The notes under the pieces: model-generated
The model's input: the letters and a program-made list of their open reading frames with translations, nothing else
What the model was told of the DNA's origin: nothing
The model's database searches: none
NCBI GenBank assembly: GCA_000818945.1
Contig: KN805388.1
Coordinates: 20,342 to 84,341, forward strand
Length of the DNA: 64,000 bases
From: Schizochytrium sp. CCTCC M209059
Lineage: Eukaryota > Sar > Bigyra > Thraustochytrida > Thraustochytriidae
Direction: 5' to 3'
In this document: piece by piece, positions 1 to 11,301 of the stretch
Layout: each line of letters starts with the position of its first letter
How positions within the stretch are numbered: the first letter of the stretch is position 1
Program-made: the position numbers and the translations under genes

Positions 1-3000
1 CCCCGCCCGCGCGCGGCGGCGGCGGCGGCGGCGGAGCGCCGCGGCAGCGCGGGGGCGCGCGGCAGGACCAAATTGCGCGCGGGCGCGGAGATCTTGTGCC
101 GACCAAAGTCGCAAGAAGGCGGCCGGCGCGCTGCTGGGCGGGGACGGGGGCGCAGGCGCAGGGGCCCAAGGGCGAGGACGGCGGGGGCTGCGCCTGCAGA
201 GTCAGTCACTCGGGAGAGAGAGACTTGCACAGGCAAGGAAGGGATCTCGCTCGGGAAAGAGGAATGAGGGGAACGCCAGCGCGCGTGCGTGTGAGCGAAA
301 GCGTGCATACGTGCGTGTTTGCTCTCTCTCGTGATGAGGTGGGATAGTCGCCTGATATAGGCAGAAAGGAGGAGCGAAGGTGGAGGAGAAGGGGAAAAGC
401 GCTGCGTTTGTTGACGGTATGACTCGACTTCAGGTGCCTTCGACAGAAATAGAGGCACGCCGTCTTTTCTTTTCTCTCCTTCCTCACTCTTTCTTTCATG
501 GTGCCGTGCATGCTCGAGGCGATTCGCTCTGCGCGAAGATGCAACAATACCTGCGAGGGACAGCAAAACTGACTCTTGAGTTGAGCCGTCCAGAACACAA
601 GCCCTGAACGCTACTGGTCACCACATCGTGTTCATTCTCACCTTTGGCATTTCGATGGAACTGTCTCTTGCTGACAAAATTATTGGTGGCTCGATTCGAT
701 TGACAAGGTCTCGGAGCCAGCAATTGCGTTTCTTGTAAGCCGCGAATGACTGGGCAAACGATGGCCGGCAGGGAGACCTTGATCGATCAGAAAATCTTCT
801 AAACAGCGCCAGAATTGTGGCCTTCGGTACAAAGCCTGTTGCCTTGTCTTTCTCCGAGTCATGCATGAGGTATTTCCTGCATTCGACAAAAATATGACAT
901 CGCACGTGCTTCCCAGCCAGCCCTGATTTTCTCCAGTTCTTACTCCGTGCGGCCAGCAGCAGACGTTTGACCGCGTCAGCTCTCGCCAAGATGCATTTTT
1001 TGCTCTGCTGATCGCAAATAAATCGTTGCTGTTTTCAGCAGCCACGTTGCACGGACAGTCTTGACTCGTAGGCCTATCATCACGCAAAGGGTGCCTCGCA
1101 AGTGATTCGATTTGCTCCTAGATGCGAAGTCCGCCTCGTGGCCTTTTCGACGTACTTTATGAACGCCAACTGTATATGCTTGCAAGCGCGATGCGTGCTG
1201 CTGGCCATACGAACACCTGGAGGTTTACGCAGCTGCAGCTGCAGCTGGGATGGCGCGTGGCTTCCCCGTGTCTGGGGTGGTCCAGCGAGAGTTGCATGGC
1301 CCACTAGTGTGTTTATTTTTTCTTGTAAAAATGATTGTACGAATCCGTCACCGCTCCGCTCGGCCATAGCTGTCCACCACGCAAGGCCAGGCGTGTGTTG
1401 GCTCGTCTCGGCGTTGACAGAGCAGCTAGCTAGCTAGCTACACTGCCTGCTTCAAGATACGCATCCGACACGGACGATAACCTCTGCCCCTCGTCTCCTC
1501 TATTCGCTCTGCTATTATTGGCTAGGCCGCGCAAGCACCTCCCCCTCCCCCACTAACGACTCAACCGGGCACGCGGCGCAACCGGCAACCGTGGGTCAGA
1601 CGAGCAGCAGCTTGGACGGACGAAGCGTTCGCAATTCAGACGGCCAGCTAGATGCGCCGTGCGTGCGCTGCGATCGCGCGGACCCATTTCAGCCTCGACT
1701 AGGTGCGCTGCCGCAGAGTGTGCGTCCGCGTCGCGTCGTTGATCTTCATGTCACTTCACTTCACGCCGCAGTGCCCACTCTCGAATTTGCTGCATTCCCG
1801 GCGCAGAAGAAAGCATCCTCAGCTGCCTGCTGCTGCAGCTGCAGCCGCTCCTGCGCACCTCGAGCACCTCTGGCATCTCGACCGCCTTCTACAGCAACAT
1901 AGGTCTCAAACAAACAAGACGCGCTTTGCGATCTCGCGTCTTGCCCTCGTGGCAGGGTGCGCGTCCTTAATGATTGCTCTAGCCAGATGCTAGGGCCTGT
2001 CCGGACGAAGACACTGAACTCGAAAAAGCCCCCGCCACTGCGGTATTATGCACCGCCACCGCCGCCGCCACCGCCGCTACGAGTCGAGTAGCCCAGAGAG
2101 CGAGCGACACCGGGAATCTGGTTGCTGCCGCAGTGCTGGTTGCAGTTGCACGCGGAACGGGGGAACTCGTAGAACGCGACCAACTTCGGCATCGCCGACG
2201 TCAGGATCGCGACTGGCACGCTCCGGAGTCTGGACGGGACGAGTCGAGACCAAAAATGCTCAAAGCCAAGCAAAGCGAAGATCAAAGTTAGAAGAGAACA
2301 AAGACAAACAATGCTAGCTGGTGCAGCAGCAGTGCGTCGCGTCCGTCGCTGTGCCGCGAAGGCTCTTCAACCGCAGCAGCCAGCGAGCGAGCGTCCTTGC
2401 TTTCCCTTTTCCCCTTTACTTGCACACGTTCCTTCGTCTGCGTCTGCATGGGCAAGTTCCAGCGGCCCGCCGCAGCCGCTGCCAGCAGCAGCTGCAGCAC
2501 GTCGGCCAGGCTTCTGGCGGCGGACGTAGCACGCCGCTGCGCCTTCGCGGTAAGAGTGCTCTTCTCTTCCTTCCGGCGCACGCAACGCTGCAGCTGCAGC
2601 ATCATCATCGGCAGCCCGGCCCTCTCAAGAGCAGCGCAGGCGGCAGCTACCAGCCACTTGCCGCAAGCCAGATGCCATGAGCGAGGCCCGCCACCCTACG
2701 CAGAGCAGCTGCGAGCGGCGGCAGCGGCGGACTTGCGCGCCCACCCTGCGCTGCTGCCGCGAGCGACCATGTGTACGTACGTACGCGCCCAGATCGAGGC
2801 GAGGGCGGTCAAGATTCGATTTTCCACCCTCTACAATATCATCCTCGGCATTCATTCCCGCGGCGGCGGAAGGGCCGCGGCGGCGGGGCTGAAGGAATGA
2901 ATGGGTGGCGGCCGCGCCGATGAAGCCGCCCCTCCGATTCGCGACCGACGTCCGCGACAGTCCACGCCATCACCGCTACTTGCTGCGCTGCATGCAGCCT

Positions 3001-3949
3001 GTCGTGCATCATCTGCCCAAGCTGCTGCGTGGCGTCGCGCTGCGCAGGCGTGGGGGCTTCGAGGGCAGGCCTTGCCCGCGGTGGCAGCGGCGGGCCGGCG
3101 GACGGGGCGCGGCCGTTCTCGCCCCTTGATTGATCGATCGCCATCGATCTCGCAAAGGCAAGGCGCGTCGGGCGGTTCATTCACTGAATCAACGTGGTCT
3201 GAATTGACGTTTCAGAGGCGAGGGTGACGCACGCCGTCCTCCGGGTCTGGTGCGCGCAGGCTCGCTTCCTTTGAGGGAAATTACATATCATTAAACATGT
3301 GCTTAGCGCAGCAAACCCGGAGAAGAGGAAGTGACGCACGCCCGCAGCATGGAGCAAGGTGTGGGGGCCGAGAAGGGTGGCGGCGCGGGAGCCATGGACA
3401 ATGAAATGAGGCAACGCAAAGCAAAGCGAGGCGAAGCAAAGCAACGCAAAGCGAAGCAACGCAACGAAAACCAAAGCAGGACGGGGAGGTTCGCCTCGAG
3501 GTAGATTCGGGCCTCCTCACGGCGCGAATCTGGCGCCAGCGGCAGGAAGCGAAGCGAAGCGAGGCGAGGCGTGCACCCCGCCCGAGCCGTGTCGTGCGTG
3601 CCGTCATTGGCCGTCCGCCGCCGTCTGTGCTGTCGCAAAGAAGGGCGAAATAGCCTGGCCGTCTGGACTGGCAGTGTCGCTGTAAGTTAGATGTGCCGGA
3701 CGCTGAGAGGGGGAAAAGGGTGAATCGAAGGAGGGAAGCTCGCTCGTCCGCGAGAGCGGGCAGCAGCCATAAAAAAAAATACCGACCGTAACCAGAAACA
3801 CTTGGCCCTTGGACGTTGGCCGAGAGAGCGGGACAACAGCGCCTCGAGAAGCAAAACTCAAACTTGCCAAGCTTGGCAAACTCGCAACAGACCTGCTTGA
3901 CACCAGTCAAAGGCGGTGAATAAGACGAGCTTATCCCACCGCAGCAACC
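1..3949. other. Gene-free GC-rich stretch upstream of the transporter
   Basis: I see no reading frame here with recognisable domains. The open frames are short, mutually overlapping and low in complexity (Arg/Ala/Gln rich), as expected in GC-rich DNA. The first 60 bases are almost pure G+C with a GGC run. Around 620-1080 the base composition is less GC-rich and minus-strand frames are open, but none shows a family motif. Positions 3411-3475 hold a degenerate GCAAA/GCGAA short repeat. The last few hundred bases should contain the promoter and leader of the transporter that starts at 3950. Confidence 0.6.
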
Positions 3950-3961
3950 ATGATGACAGAT

Positions 3962-4010
<49 letters not shown>

Positions 4011-5701
4011 CGGTCCATGAGGAATCGCAGTATGGTTACGAAAATGAGCGTCCTGCCTTTGGATCGGAGATCAACATGGGCGGCGGCGGCGGCGTCATCA
4101 TCCAAGAGAGTGTCGACAACCGCAGCCTGGCGCAACGTGCTCACGCTAATGCCAAGCTATGCGGCATGGGTATGCTGGCAGGTGCAGGCATGTTCTCCGA
4201 GGCATACTTTCTCTTTGCCATCGGCAACGTTAAAAACATCTGGGAACAGCTCTACCCTGAGTGCTACGATGGCGACGCCAGCTGCAGCGAGAACCTTGTC
4301 AGCAGTCTCACCTACATTGAAGTCATTGGCGTCATCATTGGTATGCTCACCTTTGGCTACTTTGCCGACACCTTTGGTCGCCGCATCGGCTCGTGCAGCA
4401 CTGCGATCATCATGTGTGTCGGCGGCATCCTCACGGCTGCCTCAGATGCTAGCTACCTGACTGGTCAATGGATTTTCTTTGCCGTTGCGCTCTTCTTCTT
4501 CTCGTACGGAGTTGGTGGCGAGTACCCGCTCGCTTCGGCGACTGCGGCTGAGCGGGCCGAAGAGGCCAAGAAGCGTCACTCTTACGCGCACCACATTCGC
4601 GGCAAGAGCGTCGTGATGACCTTTGCCATGCAGGGTGTGGGCAACTTTGTCAACACCCTCATTATCATCTTTATCCTCCTCGGCCAAGGTTGCGATGGCG
4701 CCAGCGAGGATTGCTCCGATCGCTCTCTGGAGCTTACCTGGCGTCTTCAGTACGCCATTGGCGCTCTCTTTCTCGTCGCTCTCGCCATTGGTCGTGTCAT
4801 GTTCCTCAAGGAATCCAAGGTTTGGCAAACGAACCGTAGCAAGTCGGATGAAATCGCAAGCAGTGTCAAGAGCGGCAACCACCAAAGCCTCATGTTTAAG
4901 CACTATTGGCATCGTCTTGTCGGTACTGCGGTCGGCTGGTTTGTTTGGGATATCGTCTTTTATGGCAACAAGCTCTTTCAGGGCACCATCATCAAGGTGA
5001 TCATTGGCTCCGATGCCACCATTTACCAGACGCTCGAGTACACTCTTCTCAACTCTGGAGTTGCTCTCGTCGGCTACTACGTGGCTGCATTCACCATCGA
5101 CAAGCCTTGGATGGGCCGTCGCCGCCTGCAAACCATTGGTTTCTTCTGGATCTTTGCCCTCTTTCTTATTTGCGGCTGCGCCTACGAGGACCTCTCCAAG
5201 CCTGACAACATTTCTTGGTTCCAGGCTCTTTACTACCTGAGCTCCTTCTTTGGCCAGTTCGGCCCGAACTCCACCACCTGGCTTCTTCCCTCAGAACTCT
5301 TTCCCACGGACGTCCGCAGCCAGGCCCATGGCATCTCTGCCGCCTCGGGCAAGCTTGGTGCCCTCTTTTCGTCCTTGCTCTTCACCTACGGTTCTGGTGG
5401 TAACGCGCTTGATGCCAAGATCATCTTTATCGTCTGCGCTGTCTGCGGTATTGTTGGTCTCGTCGTGACCGAGCTCTTTGTTCCGGATGTCACCAGCATG
5501 GACCTTTCCCACGCTGACGAGCGCTGGGAGCTTATTTTGGAAGGCCGCGAGAACGAATACTCTGGCGATGCTGTCAACGCCGAGTACCTCTCCCGCTTTG
5601 AGCGCATGATTGGCATCAAGCCTGCGCGCAAGTCTGCATCCAACCCCCGCAAGGACGTTAGCAAGGCTTCTTCGATTGAGAAGAACCCGGCTCTCGCTTA
5701 G
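3950..5701 (+). CDS. MFS transporter, phosphate:H+ symporter (PHS/Pho84-like) family
   Basis: A 583-residue polytopic membrane protein, probably a proton-coupled inorganic phosphate (or related anion) importer of the plasma membrane. About 12 hydrophobic segments lie between residues ~65 and ~510, in the MFS 6+6 layout with a hydrophilic central loop. Family marks visible are the TM2-3 loop ADTFGRRIG, the TM4 motif GVGGEYPLASA (compare GGDYPLS in phosphate transporters), and FGPNSTTWLLPSELFPTDVRS followed by HGISAASGKLGA, typical of the PHS family. The start is the first of two tandem ATGs in an ACCATG context. The N-terminus carries 16 consecutive Gln encoded by pure CAG, then a Gly run, both absent from usual family members. 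The C-terminal tail is hydrophilic. Substrate is inferred from motifs; another sugar-porter-like MFS substrate remains possible. Confidence 0.82.
3962..4009 (+). repeat. (CAG)16 microsatellite encoding polyglutamine
   Basis: Sixteen uninterrupted CAG codons begin five codons after the first ATG of the transporter gene, giving a cytosolic N-terminal polyQ run. No synonymous CAA codon interrupts it, so the repeat is likely to be length-polymorphic. Confidence 0.95.
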
Positions 5702-6100
5702 GTTGGCATTTCTTCTCCCCCTTCTTCGTAGTTTTTTTTTCTGTAGATTATTTCAAACACCTTCGTATCCTTTTACTTCGTTTTCTGTTTTCCTACTCTC
5801 TTTTGCGTCAATCATTCATGATACTGCTGGAAACGTGTTGTGTGCGCATACTGTAGATCCCATTCACCTGCCTTTCTAATTTATAAAAAAAAACATCGTC
5901 CCAAAATTGCCTATCCGTTACAAAATTTTAAGCTTTTCAAGTCTGACGGTGAGTCCGAGTTCAAGTTCGAGTTCGAGTTGAGTCACGGCAAACAAGAGCC
6001 GTCTCTTGGCCACCAAGACAGAGTGACAAACCTCAATTAGCTCTGATTTCTCAAGAAGCAGCAAGAGACTAGCGAAGCACGTGCAAGGCCGTGCCGCACG

Positions 6101-7249
6101 ATGCGTCGCTCGCGACCGAGCGAAGGAATCGCAGCACCAAGTGTCATTGACAAGGCGCGAAATGCCTTGAGCCGTGTGCGATTCCCCTGGGTCAACCTGT
6201 CTCGTTCTGCATCGAAACGCGCCCCAGCATCTTACGTGGTAAACGCGGGGCAAACTGCTTCAAAATCCATACAGGAGCAGGGTCAAAAGGACGCCGCCAC
6301 TTGCGAGCCATTTGCAGACCTTGAGACGATTACGCTTTGCGCAGCATCAGGTCCAAGTCAAGATGAGGTAGTCGTCCTGTCTGACGAAGGACATGCTTTT
6401 GTCGTTAATACGCAAGGCACAACGATAGCGCAATGGCAAGCTCACGCTCGCAGCATCTCAAGCGCGCACAGCCAGGACTATGGGTCATCTGCAACCTATG
6501 CGCTCGCAACTGGATCAAGAGACTGCAGCGTAAAGTGCTGGGATGCATCGCAAAGTTGCACCATGCATATACAAGACGCACACGATATGAACGTTTCAGC
6601 CGTGTGTCTGCACCCTTCGCGCCAAGGACTCCTTGCTTCTGGTTCGAGAGACACGTCGGTCAAGATTTGGGATGCGCACGGCACTCAAATTGCCCGAATG
6701 CAAGTCGCAAGAAACATCGCCACATGCATGACTTTTAGTAGAAACGAGGACACGGAGGCTGGTCTTCTCTGGCAAGGTAGTGAGGATCTTGCTGTGCGCG
6801 CATGGGACTGGCAGCGTACACCTTGCTCACAATCGCCAAGCATCACGCTCTCCAAATATGTCTACTTTCCAACCTCCATTGCAGTTTCTGGCCACATGCT
6901 TATGACCGGTTGCAAAGGCTTTCAGCAAGGGGAAGGGTGCGAGGTGTTTTTCTGGGATCTACGAAACACAAGCGAACCTCTGGCCGTTCTCGGAGGTCAT
7001 GGCCAGGATGTTGTTTCCTGTTTGATTTTAAAAGAGGGTCGCACAGCAGCAACGTTGTCGAAGGACTCGACAATACGTGTTTGGGATATGGGTGCTGATT
7101 CTCCACGTGCTCTCGAGTGTCTGTCCATTGAAGGAGCGAGCCCGCCTGTTGCCATGGTAAATTTGGGAAAGCAGACTGGACACATTGTGACGTTGAACTT
7201 TTCTGGGCAGATGCGCAAGCAGGAGCTCGCACATAATGGACAGAAGTAG
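6101..7249 (+). CDS. WD40 repeat protein, WDR31-like
   Basis: A 382-residue WD40 beta-propeller. Repeats are visible from ~residue 70 on, for example ATGSRDCSVKCWD, ASGSRDTSVKIWD, WQGSEDLAVRAWD and TLSKDSTIRVWD. The segment GCKGFQQGEGCEVFFWDLR resembles the WDR31 family, in which one blade carries a Gly-Glu-Gly-Cys-Glu element before WDLR. WDR31 is linked to cilia in animals; a flagellar role would fit a zoospore-forming protist but is an inference. The first ~60 residues are basic and low in complexity and could be a targeting or linker region. The ATG at 6101 is the first in frame. The gene is convergent with the kinase gene that ends at 7682. Confidence is high for WD40 and moderate for WDR31 orthology. 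Confidence 0.8.
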   Translation: MRRSRPSEGIAAPSVIDKARNALSRVRFPWVNLSRSASKRAPASYVVNAGQTASKSIQEQGQKDAATCEPFADLETITLCAASGPSQDEVVVLSDEGHAFVVNTQGTTIAQWQAHARSISSAHSQDYGSSATYALATGSRDCSVKCWDASQSCTMHIQDAHDMNVSAVCLHPSRQGLLASGSRDTSVKIWDAHGTQIARMQVARNIATCMTFSRNEDTEAGLLWQGSEDLAVRAWDWQRTPCSQSPSITLSKYVYFPTSIAVSGHMLMTGCKGFQQGEGCEVFFWDLRNTSEPLAVLGGHGQDVVSCLILKEGRTAATLSKDSTIRVWDMGADSPRALECLSIEGASPPVAMVNLGKQTGHIVTLNFSGQMRKQELAHNGQK

Positions 7250-7681
7250 GTAGGATTGATCGAGCGCATAACATCAAATTTAGCGATGTATACCCTTTTT
7301 GCGAAGAAAACGTGAGCAAAAATAAAAGTCTTTTCCCCGTTCCCGCCTCAAAAATAGTGCAACTGTAAAGTTTTAGCAAAGACAATGTTTTTGATCACGA
7401 AAACGCACCAGACGCGACGAGCAATGACCCATCGCACTCTGACTCACCCATTGCAAAGAAAAGATGCAGCAAAGGAAGAAACGGAAAAAGCGAATGATCT
7501 TTCATGTTAGAAATACTTGCAGTCACATTATTATTGTACTAGCGTGAGAGCATGCACGCTGTCGTCGCTCTCCGTGTTTGCTGCTACTTTATGGTGTCCT
7601 AGCCTCATTGGTAAAAGACGGATTACAGGAAATAAAGAAGACTTCTCCACTTTGGAAACCACTTGCAGCGTCAGGTTATTA
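7250..7681. other. Spacer between convergent genes
   Basis: 432 bases between the 3' ends of the WDR31-like gene and the kinase gene. It is more A+T-rich than the coding DNA and should hold the two 3' UTRs; an AATAAA occurs near 7321 on the + strand. No other gene is seen. Confidence 0.6.
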
Positions 7682-9211
7682 TTATACAATGGCGACAGAG
7701 TGCGATGGATCGTTGCTCATCGCGTCTGGTGCGCTTCCGTGATCAGAAGCATTGTCTTTCACGTGTGAAGCTTCGGTGACAGGCACATTGGAGCTGGCGT
7801 TGCTATCTCCCTGCAAGGCAGTTTCCACATTCTGAACGATCTCCCTTTCTGCCTGTGGCGCCAAAACATCGGGTTCAAGCTCCCGAACCAAGACAATGTT
7901 GCGGCCATCCACATTGTCCAGAGGAGGCTGACCATCCTCGAACTCGATAAAGAGATAGCCATTGGGTTGTTGTGCATGAAAGAGTGCATCGCCAAGAAAT
8001 GTTCGCGCTTCCGGGTCCCAGACACAAAAGGCTTCAGCATTGGATGGATCTGCCTCACGATGCGTGGTGACAAGTCTTGGGACTTCGTCTGGGACGAGGG
8101 CTTCGAGGGCCGCCAAGAGCTGTTGCGTGGTAGGTCGCTCATCAGGGTGTTCGTGCCAGCAGCGTCGGAGCAAGACCTGGAAACCTTGAGGAATGTCTGG
8201 CTCGATCGCGGGTCGCATCTTGTTGCCAGCCACCTCTCGAAAGAGCTCCGGGAGAGTCCAGTCAGGATGTGGCCGATCTCGATGAAGAACCTCCCAGAGC
8301 AGAATTGCGAAGGAGTAAACATCGACACGATTGGAAATTCGCGAAATGTCTCCACGCAAGAGCTCCGGGGCCATGTAGCTTGGCGTTCCGATGCGCAAGT
8401 CATTGTGGAATGTGAGCGAGGATGGCGTGGAGAGTTTGGTCTGACGCGCAATGCCGAGGTCTGCGACCTTGGCGCGACCGCCCATGTCAATAAGCACGTT
8501 TGCAGGCTTGATGTCAAAGTGAATGAGGCCGTGCGAGTGGACCGAAAGCAAGCCGGCAGCGACCTGTCGCGCCCAGGAAAGAGCAGTAGCCATTGGCACG
8601 ATTGCATTTGTGTCACGTAGCATGTCACGCATGCTACAAGCGCATAGCTCCATGACGAGGAGTCGTCGGAAGGAGTGTGTAACGTCATTTTCGATGATGG
8701 CCGTCCCGTACATGTCGACGATGTTGGGGTGCCGGAGTTTGCGCAGGTTGTTGAATTCACGCGCGAATTCTTGATTGAACTTTTCGTCGCGCGCACGCTC
8801 GCGTTCTTCAAAGGTGGCTCCTCGCAGAGACGCCTGCAGGTCTGCCTCTTCAGCCTCCGAAAAGCGGACATCGCTCAGCATTTCCTTGACTGCGACTGGG
8901 TACCCGTAGTAGGAGCCCACAAAGACACAGCCGTTGCCGCCCTGGCCGAGCAGCTTGCCGAGCGAGAGCTTGTCGGGGTCTACGCGGTAGTTCTCCTCGC
9001 TCGACTCATCGCGGAGCTGCGCAGTCTGGCTCGTGTCAAAAAGTCCCCCGTCATCGTCGTCGTCGTCGTCGTCGTCGTGTAGCCACACGCACGTACAGAG
9101 TCCGCAGCACGAAGTTGAGATGACCTCCCGCTTGGAGCCGACGCCAAGGCTTTCCAAGATGGCGCGGTGCTCTTCCAGCTTGCGCCGTCGCGCGCGCCGG
9201 ACGGCCTTCAT
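7682..9211 (-). CDS. Protein kinase, tyrosine-kinase-like (TKL/MAPKKK-type)
   Basis: A 509-residue protein with one kinase domain at ~residues 80-365. The glycine loop is LGQGGNGCVF, the ATP lysine lies in AVKEML, the catalytic loop is HFDIKPANVLID (HFD in place of HRD, as in many TKL kinases), the metal motif is ADLGIAR (DLG in place of DFG), and the activation segment ends GTPSYMAPELL. All catalytic residues are therefore present. Before the domain lies a basic N-terminus, a Cys-rich patch and nine Asp encoded by GAC/GAT repeats. After it lies a ~130-residue tail without a known domain. The frame stays open for 39 codons upstream but contains no ATG there, so the ATG at 9211 (MKAVRRARRRK) is chosen. 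Likely a cytosolic signalling kinase; partner unknown. Confidence 0.85.
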   Translation of the reverse strand: MKAVRRARRRKLEEHRAILESLGVGSKREVISTSCCGLCTCVWLHDDDDDDDDDGGLFDTSQTAQLRDESSEENYRVDPDKLSLGKLLGQGGNGCVFVGSYYGYPVAVKEMLSDVRFSEAEEADLQASLRGATFEERERARDEKFNQEFAREFNNLRKLRHPNIVDMYGTAIIENDVTHSFRRLLVMELCACSMRDMLRDTNAIVPMATALSWARQVAAGLLSVHSHGLIHFDIKPANVLIDMGGRAKVADLGIARQTKLSTPSSLTFHNDLRIGTPSYMAPELLRGDISRISNRVDVYSFAILLWEVLHRDRPHPDWTLPELFREVAGNKMRPAIEPDIPQGFQVLLRRCWHEHPDERPTTQQLLAALEALVPDEVPRLVTTHREADPSNAEAFCVWDPEARTFLGDALFHAQQPNGYLFIEFEDGQPPLDNVDGRNIVLVRELEPDVLAPQAEREIVQNVETALQGDSNASSNVPVTEASHVKDNASDHGSAPDAMSNDPSHSVAIV

Positions 9212-9518
9212 GCTCTTGTGTCGTCTCGCGACGTGCCGCGGCCTGGCCAGGGGTGGCCGTCTTACAACTTGTTTGCTTATGAAATTGAGAATCAATCGCT
9301 CGATCACTGATCGAATGAAGAGAGTCAATTACGTTCACACTCATGTAAACATCAAAAGAAATTTCGCGCGGGAAAAGAGCAGGAAAAGGTGGACTTGGAC
9401 ACGCATGATGCGCGTTACTTGTTGGAAATCAAATGATGATGATTAGAATTTTTTAAGACCTCGGTCTGCACTCATACTAATACCCTATGCGGTGGACAAA
9501 CAAACGCACGTGAAGACC
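9212..9518. other. Short A+T-richer spacer
   Basis: About 300 bases between two minus-strand genes. It should contain the kinase promoter and the 3' UTR of the zinc-finger gene. Nothing else is recognised. Confidence 0.5.
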
Positions 9519-10730
9519 TCACTGCACAAAATCTTTGGCAAGACTCACCTCAGTCTCCAAGTCAAGCGGCTCGCCGACGCCGGCAGACTCGGGCGCAAGA
9601 TTGCCTCTGCCATTATTACCAGCGCTTCTCCTCGTCACATATCTTCCACTGTTCCTTCTGCGGCTGTGGTGGTGGTTATCGTTGTCAAGGTCACCATCAT
9701 CCTCGTCGTCCACGACATGATCACCCTGATCGAGCGCTTGGTTCGATTCTTGAGACGGGTCGCGAGCAATATCGTCATTGTTTTCTCCATTCTCTCCCTC
9801 CTCCCCCTCTGATTGGTCGTCTTCATGTACCAAGGGCGCAATGCTGGCATTCCGGTGCGTGTCGTTCATGTGCTGCAAGAGTGCAGTCTCGTCGGTAAAG
9901 GTCATGTTGCAAATTGAGCAATCGACCTTACGAAAGTGAGAAGCCTGGACATGATTTTGAAGGAGATCATCCGTGGGAAAGCTTTTGGGACACACAGAGC
10001 ATTGGAAACGAATCGTTGGGTGCACAGCCTTGATGTGAGCGTCGAGAACGCCGCGAAGTGGGAATTTTTCCGAGCAATGCTGGCACGTGAATGAACCCTT
10101 GTGCGTCCATTTCATGTGATCTGTGAGCGTCCCCTTGTACGCAAAGCTTTTGGTGCAGTCTGGGCACGCATACTTGCGACCGTTGTGTTTTTTGTCGACG
10201 TGGGCGCGAAGAATGCGTCGATTGTGAAACTCCATGCTGCAGTCTTCGTAAGGACACTGGAAAGTGACGGGATCATGCATGCTGCGGACGTGGCGCTGCA
10301 CGTCACTCTTGCGCGTAAAGACGCGTTTGCAGATTTCGCACGCGAAGCGCTGGCCTTCATGCGTGGTTCGTACGTGTGTGTCAAGGTGAAACTTCCTCGT
10401 AAACGATTTGCCGCAAGTTTTGCACGTAAAACGGACGCCATTGTGCACCACCTCCCAGTGCAGTCGGAGCTCGTTGGCGTGCCGGAAGGCCTTGCCGCAC
10501 GTCGAGCACACGTTGTCCTTGATTTTGCTCGAGCGGCGGTTCCTGGATAGCACGAGCGACTGTTGCGACTGGTACGCCCCCGGCCCCGACGAGGCCGAGG
10601 GTTCGGTCCCTACATCTTGCACGCCTTGGTCTCCCGAATTATCGGCGTGGGGCTCGCCATCTTCCTCCGCGGACGCGGTCACCGCGTTGCCCTCGTACCC
10701 GGCGTCGCGCCTCGCGCGGGTCCTCTTCAT
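9519..10730 (-). CDS. C2H2 zinc-finger protein with eight fingers
   Basis: A 403-residue protein with eight tandem C2H2 fingers between ~residues 75 and ~310. Examples are CSTCGKAFRHANELRLHWEVVH, CKTCGKSF...HVRTTH, CPDCTKSFAYKGTLTDHMKWTH and a last finger CSICNMTF...HMNDTH. The fourth finger has a CX4C spacing (CPYEDC). Finger number and linker pattern suggest a sequence-specific DNA-binding regulator, in the general style of TFIIIA/ZNF proteins. The N-terminal ~70 residues are hydrophilic, and the C-terminal ~90 are strongly acidic and then basic. The ATG at 10730 is the first in frame. Near the C-terminus the DNA reads GAG-GTGAGT, a good splice donor, so the last few residues (VSLAKDFVQ) could instead be intron and the true C-terminus could lie further downstream. 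Confidence 0.85.
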   Translation of the reverse strand: MKRTRARRDAGYEGNAVTASAEEDGEPHADNSGDQGVQDVGTEPSASSGPGAYQSQQSLVLSRNRRSSKIKDNVCSTCGKAFRHANELRLHWEVVHNGVRFTCKTCGKSFTRKFHLDTHVRTTHEGQRFACEICKRVFTRKSDVQRHVRSMHDPVTFQCPYEDCSMEFHNRRILRAHVDKKHNGRKYACPDCTKSFAYKGTLTDHMKWTHKGSFTCQHCSEKFPLRGVLDAHIKAVHPTIRFQCSVCPKSFPTDDLLQNHVQASHFRKVDCSICNMTFTDETALLQHMNDTHRNASIAPLVHEDDQSEGEEGENGENNDDIARDPSQESNQALDQGDHVVDDEDDGDLDNDNHHHSRRRNSGRYVTRRSAGNNGRGNLAPESAGVGEPLDLETEVSLAKDFVQ

Positions 10731-11301
10731 GGGTTGGGCTGCCTCCTCGGATTTTCACCCCGCCGACTGATCGATGCGGCGGGCCGCGGACCGGGGCACG
10801 CGCGGGGAGGGGCCGCGGGGCGCGCAGCGCGAGCGGGCGAGTGAGCGGCGCGAGCCTGCCCTCGCCCCGCCTCGCCTCGCCTCGCGAGACGATGCGAGGA
10901 GTGCGAGCGGACTGCGGACTCCTACTTCTTCGTCTTCTTCTTCTTTTGCCTCGCCGCGTCTTGCGCAAAACAACTCCCAATCCGCGCGCCGCGCAAGTGG
11001 GATATTGAGGTCATCTGCAAGAGGGATATCGTCGGCGCAAGTGGCGATGGAAAAACCTCGAAAGTGGAAGAAATTGCACAAGGCGAGAATGCGCGTCCGC
11101 GTTGTCCACGCCGCGGCCAGTCATGTTGTTGGGTTTCGTGGGAAAAAGGTTCAGGTCAGCAGCTCAGACCAGCAGCATGGGACCCGGCCGCGGCAAATGC
11201 CACGGTGCAAAGAGATCGTCATACAAAGAGGATTCCTGCCGGCCATTGTGACGAGGCAAAATGATATCAACTTTCATTGTGATGGCGGTCGTGTCAACTA
11301 G
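10731..11301. other. GC-rich upstream region of the zinc-finger gene
   Basis: About 570 bases between the zinc-finger start codon and the decayed TIR gene. It has G+C-rich simple sequence near 10860-10960. No gene is recognised; the open frames are low-complexity Arg/Ala/Ser. Confidence 0.5.

Noticed and set aside
680..1087. Minus-strand frames in the less G+C-rich part of the first kilobase
   Set aside because: Frames are moderately long and partly protein-like but carry no recognisable motif and two frames compete.
3281..4144. A 287-codon minus-strand frame
   Set aside because: Its first half is antisense to the CAG repeat (poly-Leu) and the rest is short-repeat translation.
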